Assembly: GCF_028745735.1 (NCBI RefSeq)
Contig: NZ_JAQZSM010000004.1
Span: forward strand, 186,001 to 250,000
DNA length: 64,000 bases
Direction of reading: 5' to 3'
From: Roseinatronobacter alkalisoli
Lineage (GTDB): Bacteria > Pseudomonadota > Alphaproteobacteria > Rhodobacterales > Rhodobacteraceae
Positions 59,004 to 64,000 of the stretch are shown in pieces. The notes under the pieces were generated by a model. The model saw only the letters and a program-made list of their open reading frames with translations, made no database searches and had not been told where the DNA came from. Position numbers and translations under genes: made by a program. Positions within the stretch are counted from its first letter, which is position 1. Each line of letters begins with the position of its first letter.

Positions 59004-59401
59004 TTGAGTGTGAAAGTGACGAGTTTTATCGAAGAAGCCCGGCGCAGGCAGATCGTAGATGCAGCGATCCGTGTTCTGGCCCGTGAAGGTTACGCCAAGG
59101 CGCCATTTTCGTGCATCAAAGCAGAGGCACAGATATCAAAAAGCACCATCATGTATCACTTTTGCGGGGGGGGACATTCATGCGCGGGCAGGTCGATCTG
59201 CTTGATAGACTTCTGGTCGAGGGGCAACAAAAAGAGTTGATTTGGGAATTTGACACGCATGTGATGGCTACTGCCATCACCAAAAGCATCGAAAGCGCGC
59301 TGGCAGAGTGGGTGTTGCACATTGAAACCGATCTTTTCTTCTACGCCGGAAAGTTGGTGACGTTGTGCGTCCGCGGCACCGAAAAGCGGCGCGATGACTG
59401 A
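59004..59401 (+). pseudogene. TetR-family regulator gene, broken by deletion and frameshift
   Basis: The first frame (from a TTG or GTG near 59004-59016) encodes the HTH: TSFIEEARRRQIVDAAIRVL, AQISKSTIMYHF. At a run of eight G (59166-59173) the frame is lost. The C-terminal end of a TetR protein continues in another frame: ELIWEFDTHVMATAITKSIE, SALAEWVLHIETDLFFYAGK and LVTLCVRG to the stop at 59401. About 100 residues of the normal core are missing, so a simple one-base error cannot explain it. Some 170 bases upstream hold nothing else. Confidence 0.7.
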
Positions 59402-60254
59402 CCGCCAGGCCTTTGCTGAATTGCGCTGGCGGTATCTGCTGCCGCCACTGGCGGTGCTCAGTTTGGCATTGCCTGTTGTCGGAGTATTGGTTGGGTTTGA
59501 GACTGTCGCCGCACGCTATTCAGGATGGTTTCTGGCCGCAGCGGTCTGCCTGTCAGCATTTGCACCGGTTGCGGCGTTGGCGCTGGCCAGCCACAGCTGG
59601 CGTGGCTGTTCGGCGTTGGCGCTTGTTGTTGTGCTGTGGTTCTTCAATATAGCGATTGCAACGCTACCCCAAGTGGGACCGTTCAGGGAACTGGACTGGA
59701 ACTGGCAGGGCAAGACACTGGATCTGGCCTGGATGCTTGGCATCATTGTCATGCTGCCAGTGGCGCTCCGGCGTGAGATTGGCTGGACATGGCGAACCAA
59801 TGCAGGCTCGTTGCCGGTTGCGTTCATAAATATCGCCATAATGGTGGCCGTGGGGTTCTTTGTGTTTGGAGAAGTGGGGCCAATATTCGTGGGACAAGGG
59901 CTTTCTCTGGAACGCGTCCTGTTCGATACGACCTATCCCAACCTCGTTGAGGAGATCATTTATCGTGGTTTCATGCTGGCGCTTCTAGACCGGGCATTCC
60001 CGCCAAGATGGCACTTTTCCGGGGCGAAAATGGGGTGGGGCGTCGTTCTCACTGCATGGTTGTTTGGGCTGGTTCATGGGATCACCCCCGACGCAAACGG
60101 TACCATCGTGTTTGATCCGCTCTGGCTTGTTGCGACATTCGTTGCCGGGCTTATGTTCGGCTGGATACGAGCGCTGACTGGAAGTCTTTGGCCTGCATTT
60201 CTCGCTCATTGTGCGCCGGAAGTCGGTATTCTTTTTGCGTTGGCAGTTAGGTAG
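59394..60254 (+). CDS. CPBP-family intramembrane metalloprotease
   Basis: A 286-residue membrane protein with about eight helices. The CPBP/Abi motifs are EEIIYRGFMLALL (EExxxR) around residue 185, WLFGLVHGITPD with the second-site His and FLAHCAPEVGILFA near the end. Members include the prenyl-end protease Rce1 and bacterial immunity or bacteriocin-processing proteins. The ATG overlaps the end of the broken TetR gene by 8 bases, so the two were an operon before the regulator decayed. The present control is unknown. Confidence 0.87.
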   Translation: MTDRQAFAELRWRYLLPPLAVLSLALPVVGVLVGFETVAARYSGWFLAAAVCLSAFAPVAALALASHSWRGCSALALVVVLWFFNIAIATLPQVGPFRELDWNWQGKTLDLAWMLGIIVMLPVALRREIGWTWRTNAGSLPVAFINIAIMVAVGFFVFGEVGPIFVGQGLSLERVLFDTTYPNLVEEIIYRGFMLALLDRAFPPRWHFSGAKMGWGVVLTAWLFGLVHGITPDANGTIVFDPLWLVATFVAGLMFGWIRALTGSLWPAFLAHCAPEVGILFALAVR

Positions 60255-60324
60255 CAGCGGACACATGTGCGTCATCCTCATGCGTCGCAAAAGTATTGGC
60301 ACAGGCATTTTTGCAGGTCAGTGC

Positions 60325-60351
60325 TTGACGCCTTGATGTTCAAGGTATACA
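60325..60351 (+). promoter_or_regulatory. Promoter and palindrome of the padR gene
   Basis: TTGACG (60325-60330) and TATACA (60346-60351) frame CCTTGA-TGT-TCAAGG (60331-60345), a perfect 15-base palindrome. It lies 15 bases before the padR ATG. The 15-base spacer is short for a sigma-70 promoter. Confidence 0.6.
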
Positions 60352-60360
60352 CCGCTCGCC

Positions 60361-60795
60361 ATGAACACACCCCGCACCACACAACGACGACCCGCCCGCC
60401 AGTCACCTGATTATGCTGACCCGGCCTATTGGCAGGGGACGATCAAGATGTCGCTGTCCAAGTTCTTCGTGCTGTGTGTGCTTCAGCAAAAAGCTATGCA
60501 CGGCTATGAGGTGGTGCAGGCGGTGGAACGCACGACAGGCGGCTGCTGCAGCCCGACCGAAGGGACAGTCTACCCGATGCTGAACGAATTTGAAGCGGGC
60601 GGCTACCTTACATCGCATACCGACACTGTTCAGGGCCGCGCGCGCAAGGTCTATGCCATCACGCAAAAGGGGCGCGACGCATTCCAGACCGCTGTTGGTG
60701 CCTGGATGGAAGCGACAGACTGCATCATCGCCGGTAAAGCCGCAGCAGATGCGACTGCGCGACCGCAGGGAACAGCGAAATGCTGTTCCGAGTGA
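60361..60795 (+). CDS. PadR-family regulator with Cys pairs, heading an arsenic operon
   Basis: A 144-residue winged-helix protein of the PadR type: MSLSKFFVLCVLQQKAMHGY, then GGCCSPTEGTVYPMLNEFEA and GYLTSHTDTVQGRARKVYAI. Cysteines are at 39, 62-63, 121 and 141-142. The two vicinal pairs are of the sort that bind As(III) or Sb(III) in metalloid sensors. Two genes downstream encode an MFS pump and ArsH, with a long dyad between regulator and pump. ArsR-family sensors normally do this job; here no ArsR with a metalloid site is present. Metalloid sensing is an inference. Confidence 0.8.
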   Translation: MNTPRTTQRRPARQSPDYADPAYWQGTIKMSLSKFFVLCVLQQKAMHGYEVVQAVERTTGGCCSPTEGTVYPMLNEFEAGGYLTSHTDTVQGRARKVYAITQKGRDAFQTAVGAWMEATDCIIAGKAAADATARPQGTAKCCSE

Positions 60796-60810
60796 CATTT
60801 TTTTACCCAC

Positions 60811-60846
60811 ATACATTGATGATCGATGGATTGATCATCAATGTAT
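60811..60846. promoter_or_regulatory. 14-base-arm dyad between padR and the MFS pump gene
   Basis: ATACATTGATGATC (60811-60824) and GATCATCAATGTAT (60833-60846) pair perfectly around GATGGATT. It lies 20 bases before the pump's ATG. As DNA it is an operator candidate; as RNA it would be a strong hairpin masking the space before the ribosome site. It shares TTGATG with the padR palindrome. Confidence 0.7.
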
Positions 60847-60865
60847 TTACCGGAAAGAACGCCCC

Positions 60866-62044
60866 ATGACCGCGCAACGCACACAGACGGGTGTCGTCAT
60901 CGCCCTTGGCAGCGCACAGACGCTGGCATGGGGGTCAACCTATTACCTGCCCGCGATTCTGGCGGTGCCGATGGCGCGCGATACCGGTGTCTCCACCGGT
61001 ACGGTTTTTGGCGCGTTCTCCGCAGCGCTTGTCATTGCGGCATGCCTCGGGCCGCTGGTCGGCCGCCGGATCGATCTGTTCGGCGGGCGCGATGTGCTGG
61101 CGGTTTCCAGCGTGGTGTTCGCGGCGGGGCTGGCAATGCTTGGCATGGCGCAGGGGGCGGGCATGCTGTTCGCCAGCTGGCTGCTGATCGGTACCGGCAT
61201 GGCGATGGGCCTCTATGAAGCCGCGTTTTCCACCCTTGCGGGCATTTATGGACGCCGCGCGCGCGGCGCGATCACCGGCATCACGTTGCTGGCGGGGTTT
61301 GCCAGCACCATCTGCTGGCCCATCTCGGCCTATCTGGAAGCTGAGGTCGGCTGGCGGATGGTGTGTTTCTTCTGGGCTGCGGCGCATCTGGTCATCGGGT
61401 TGCCGGTCAACCGGTTCCTTGTCCCACGGGGCACGCAGCCGATACCGGTGGCGGAAAGCGCGCCTTCGGGTGAAGCGCCAGCAGACCCCCGAACATTCCT
61501 GATGATCCTGCTTGCGCTGGTCTTTGCGGTGACATGGTTCACCAGCACCGCGATGGCGGCACATCTGCCGCGCTTGTTGCAGGAAGCAGGCGCAACCCCT
61601 GCGGCAGCGATTGCGGCGGCGGCACTGGTGGGGCCTGCGCAGGTTGCCGGGCGGCTGCTGGAATTCGGTGTGTTGCAACGGTTTCACCCGCTGCTGTCGG
61701 CGCGGCTGGCTGCCATGGCACACCCGATCGGCGCGCTGGCACTCATGGTGTTCGGCGCGCCCGCCGCAATCATCTTCACTGTCCTGCACGGGGCGGGAAA
61801 CGGCATTCTGACCATCGCCAAAGGCACATTGCCGCTGTCGATCTTCGGCCCTGCCAATTACGGGTTCCGCCAAGGCGTTCTTATGGTGCCCGCCCGTTTT
61901 GCACAGGCTGGCGCGCCGTTTCTGTTTGCCCTGCTGATGGAACGCTACGGGGCAGGGGCGCTGCTTTTATCCATCGCATTGGGGCTTTCCGGTCTGGCGG
62001 CCCTGCTTGCTATCCACCCTTCATCCACGAAAGAACACGCATGA
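60866..62044 (+). CDS. MFS transporter, ArsK-like metalloid efflux candidate
   Basis: A 392-residue 12-helix MFS protein. Visible are [20 protein letters not shown] (a start typical of the group paired with arsenic genes), [19 protein letters not shown] (motif A-like) and [20 protein letters not shown]. ArsK of Agrobacterium is an MFS pump for As(III), Sb(III) and trivalent organoarsenicals, and a similar role is likely from the overlap with arsH (ATGA). The start ATG follows the 60811 dyad. Family membership is clear but the substrate is inferred. Confidence 0.8.
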   Translation: MTAQRTQTGVVIALGSAQTLAWGSTYYLPAILAVPMARDTGVSTGTVFGAFSAALVIAACLGPLVGRRIDLFGGRDVLAVSSVVFAAGLAMLGMAQGAGMLFASWLLIGTGMAMGLYEAAFSTLAGIYGRRARGAITGITLLAGFASTICWPISAYLEAEVGWRMVCFFWAAAHLVIGLPVNRFLVPRGTQPIPVAESAPSGEAPADPRTFLMILLALVFAVTWFTSTAMAAHLPRLLQEAGATPAAAIAAAALVGPAQVAGRLLEFGVLQRFHPLLSARLAAMAHPIGALALMVFGAPAAIIFTVLHGAGNGILTIAKGTLPLSIFGPANYGFRQGVLMVPARFAQAGAPFLFALLMERYGAGALLLSIALGLSGLAALLAIHPSSTKEHA

Positions 62045-62808
62045 GACTCCGCACCCTGACCGACCCTGATTATCTGCCCGCGCTGGATACCCGCTTTGCG
62101 TATGACAGGCCCGCGAATGTGCTGGCCACCGGGCCATCGCACCCACCGCGCATTCTGCTGCTCTATGGATCATTGCGCGCGCACTCCTATTCGCGGCTGG
62201 TCGTGGAAGAGGCCGCGCGCCTGCTGCGTGTCTTCGGCGCTGAACCGCGCATTTTCGACCCGTCAGACCTGCCATTGCCCGATCAGGTAAAAGGCGACGA
62301 TCACCCGGCAGTGCAGGAGTTGCGCGAATTGTCGATGTGGTCTGAAGGGCAGATCTGGTGCAGCCCTGAACGCCACGGCCAGATTACCGGCGTCATGAAA
62401 ACCCAGATCGACCACCTGCCGCTCAGCATGGGTGGAATGCGCCCGACACAGGGGCGCACGCTGGCGGTCATGCAAGTTTCCGGTGGGTCGCAATCGTTCA
62501 ATGCGGTCAACACGCTGCGCCTGCTGGGCCGCTGGATGCGGATGGTGACCATTCCCAACCAGTCAAGCGTTGCCAAGGCGTTTATGGAATTTGACAAGGA
62601 CGGGCGGATGAAGCCGTCATCCTATTATGACCGGATCGTTGATGTGGTGGAAGAACTGGTCCGCTTTACCGTGCTTACCCGCCCCCATACTGCCACGCTG
62701 ACCGACCGTTATTCGGAACGCAAAGCGGCAGGTGGCCCGCTGCCGGATGCCGCCAATGACCTGTCTGCCATCGCAACAGCGCATCAGATGAAAGGCGCGC
62801 GGGCGTGA
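62041..62808 (+). CDS. arsH: Arsenical resistance flavoprotein ArsH
   Basis: A 255-residue FMN-dependent NADPH oxidoreductase of the ArsH family. [20 protein letters not shown] is the FMN phosphate loop, [20 protein letters not shown] and [20 protein letters not shown] are diagnostic, and [20 protein letters not shown] follows. ArsH oxidises trivalent organoarsenicals to less toxic pentavalent forms and reduces quinones. It is coupled to the MFS gene by an ATGA overlap. A weak hairpin (GCGTCC / GGACGC, 62843-62859) follows the stop. Confidence 0.92.
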   Translation: MRLRTLTDPDYLPALDTRFAYDRPANVLATGPSHPPRILLLYGSLRAHSYSRLVVEEAARLLRVFGAEPRIFDPSDLPLPDQVKGDDHPAVQELRELSMWSEGQIWCSPERHGQITGVMKTQIDHLPLSMGGMRPTQGRTLAVMQVSGGSQSFNAVNTLRLLGRWMRMVTIPNQSSVAKAFMEFDKDGRMKPSSYYDRIVDVVEELVRFTVLTRPHTATLTDRYSERKAAGGPLPDAANDLSAIATAHQMKGARA

Positions 62809-62978
62809 AAAGCCGACCTGACTGATCGATCTGCATCCTGTGGCGTCCGGTCTGGACGCAGGGAGTTGATCCATTGGTACGGCTGCGCAAGCCGGGGCGT
62901 GCCCCATCATGCGCGCGGTGATGGGGGGTATTCCCCGGTCAGATGAATATGCGCTGCTGAGAATGGCTGCCCGACACG

Positions 62979-63443
62979 TCAGGCTGATGTTCCGGCATCA
63001 TTGGCAAGATCTTCAACCCATCCCCGCGGACCGGGGCCTCTCTGCCCCAATGCGTCACCCGCGTTGAGCATCTTGCAGCTTCTGAGCGAAAGGCAACCAC
63101 AGCCGATGCAATCAGACAGGCCATCCCGCAAGCGCTGAAGCTGTGCAATCTGTTCATCCACCCGGGCGGTCCATTTTTCCGACAGTGCGGTCCAGTCATC
63201 GCCGGTTGGCACATGCCCGGTCGGCAGCTTATCCAACTCCACCTTTATCTCATCCAGCTTCATGCCAAGTTTTTGTGCAAAGGTGATGAAGGCCAGACGT
63301 CGCAGTACATGGCGCGGGAAGCGCCTGTGCCCCGATCCGGCCCGTTCGGAAACTATAAGACCGCGTTCTTCATAGTAGCGTAGCGCCGAGGAGGCGACAC
63401 CGCTGCGCCGTGATATCTGGTTGATGGTAAGGGTGGTTTCCAT
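62979..63443 (-). CDS. soxR: Redox-sensing regulator SoxR
   Basis: A 154-residue MerR-family activator. The HTH is TINQISRRSGVASSALRYYE followed by ERGLIVSERAGSGHRRF. The 2Fe-2S cluster ligands CIGCGCLSLRSC are Cys112, 115, 117 and 123, exactly the SoxR spacing. When the cluster is oxidised by redox-cycling compounds, SoxR switches on promoters with long spacers. The start at 63443 is preferred; the open frame extends upstream. Divergent from an MBL-fold gene with a SoxR-type promoter between. In non-enteric bacteria SoxR acts directly on pumps and detoxifying enzymes. Confidence 0.95.
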   Translation of the reverse strand: METTLTINQISRRSGVASSALRYYEERGLIVSERAGSGHRRFPRHVLRRLAFITFAQKLGMKLDEIKVELDKLPTGHVPTGDDWTALSEKWTARVDEQIAQLQRLRDGLSDCIGCGCLSLRSCKMLNAGDALGQRGPGPRGWVEDLANDAGTSA

Positions 63444-63469
63444 GCCCGGAACTTTCTCGTGAGTGGTGA

Positions 63470-63500
63470 TTGACTTCAAGTTAACTTTAACTTGTAGAAA
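63470..63500 (+). promoter_or_regulatory. SoxR-type promoter of the MBL-fold gene
   Basis: TTGACT (63470-63475) and TAGAAA (63495-63500) are 19 bases apart. The SoxR-box core AAGTTAACTT (63478-63487) is perfect, and the wider dyad 63473-63492 has a few mismatches. It lies 32 bases before the ATG at 63532. Confidence 0.8.
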
Positions 63501-63531
63501 TGAATCACCCAAAAGTCAATGGAGATGACCC

Positions 63532-64000
63532 ATGCAACAGATTCGCCCCGATCTCTGGATCACTGCGCCTTACTTTCCGGAACCAGAGGGTTTTCCCGAC
63601 CTGAAATTCCACGGCTATTTTCTGACGCGCCCAGAAGGCAATCTGCTTATCCACACCAGCGAGCACGCCGCCGACCATGATATAATTGCGCAGTTGGGCG
63701 GTGTTTCACGGCAATACCTGGCCCATGGCCACGAAGCGGAGCCGGGCATTGCAAGAATCCGCCAGCGTTTCGGGTCCACATTGCTGGCCCATCGCGCCGC
63801 CAGCGCAGATGTTGCAGTGCATGCCGAACTCGACCATCCCCTCGACGGCGGGGAGGTGTTTGACGACGGTGTGACGGTGATTGCAACACCCGGACATACT
63901 GCAAGCAATGTCGCGTTCAAGGTGCGGAGCAAAACCGGAGAGACTTATCTGTTTGTCGGCGACACGATTTTTCCGCGGCGGGGCGAATGGCATGGCGCGG
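63532..64000 (+). CDS. MBL-fold metallo-hydrolase, N-terminal part (runs off window)
   Basis: The first 156 residues of a metallo-beta-lactamase-fold protein: IRPDLWITAPYFPEPEGFPD, FHGYFLTRPEGNLLIHTS, then TPGHTASNVAFKV and FVGDTIFPRRGEWHG, which carry a metal His and the metal Asp. The usual HxHxDH motif is weak (YLAHGHEAEPG), so the metal site may be atypical. GGAGATGACCC precedes the ATG. The SoxR-type promoter upstream suggests it is made under redox stress. The 3' end lies outside the window. Confidence 0.82.
   Translation, partial: MQQIRPDLWITAPYFPEPEGFPDLKFHGYFLTRPEGNLLIHTSEHAADHDIIAQLGGVSRQYLAHGHEAEPGIARIRQRFGSTLLAHRAASADVAVHAELDHPLDGGEVFDDGVTVIATPGHTASNVAFKVRSKTGETYLFVGDTIFPRRGEWHGA

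Overview
This 64-kb window is GC-rich, densely coded bacterial DNA. The gene set points to an alphaproteobacterium of the Rhodobacteraceae type: an aerobic cob-type cobalamin cluster with CobN, CobG and CobF, a BluE/PduX-like threonine kinase, an LdtR-type MarR regulator, SdhE, NnrU, an ECF41 sigma factor, and the intergenic composite repeat seen in many genomes of this family. I saw no tRNA, rRNA, CRISPR array, intact insertion sequence or prophage gene. Genus and species cannot be told from the sequence.

Layout. (1) 1-5.5 kb is housekeeping sequence: the end of a NicO-type Ni/Co transporter, a MATE pump, an aspartate aminotransferase, an XRE regulator, SdhE, LdtR and a small lipoprotein. 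(2) 5.6-22.9 kb is the cobalamin cluster. On the minus strand are cbiB, the pduX/bluE-like kinase and cobO. On the plus strand an adenosylcobalamin riboswitch (about 8320-8512) precedes DUF1636-cobW-cobN-cobG-cobH-cobI-cobJ. cobK then lies on the minus strand, its start codon overlapping that of cobL, and cobL-cobE-cobM-cobB-cobA-cobF follow. Most joints are ATGA overlaps. These genes cover uroporphyrinogen III to Co-corrinoid a,c-diamide, adenosylation and aminopropanol attachment. cobS, cobT, cobQ, cobP, cobU and cobV are not in view. Four copies of a hairpin-rich repeat punctuate the cluster.

(3) 22.95-23.65 kb is a gene graveyard with an alkB-like remnant and the tail of a VOC-family gene. 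(4) 23.8-32.6 kb holds a copper/metal module: a small secreted His/Cys protein, a CopA-type P-ATPase whose two HMA domains have a non-canonical metal loop, a beta-propeller lipoprotein-like protein, a Met/His-rich periplasmic protein, three small or membrane proteins, then a TrkA/TrkH potassium uptake pair.

(5) 33-64 kb is an accessory region of stress and detoxification modules. Each is a local regulator (Fic-wHTH, AraC, TetR, ArsR, MarR, LysR, XRE/MmyB, PadR, SoxR, ECF41) beside one to four enzymes or transporters (DHFR-like reductase, SRPBCC, VOC, alpha/beta hydrolases, GST, serine hydrolase, quinone reductase-like flavoprotein, DHA2 pumps, CPBP protease, MFS plus ArsH). Many regulators have a palindrome visible at their own start codon. 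Notable signals are: an ECF41 promoter in front of a carboxymuconolactone decarboxylase/sigma pair; the same 18-bp palindrome at two loci 11 kb apart; two SoxR-type promoters with 19-bp spacers; three copies of a 14-bp motif in front of fic; and a Cys-pair-rich PadR regulator heading an MFS-arsH operon. Broken genes (ArsR, TetR, AlkB and VOC remnants) show that the accessory region turns over.
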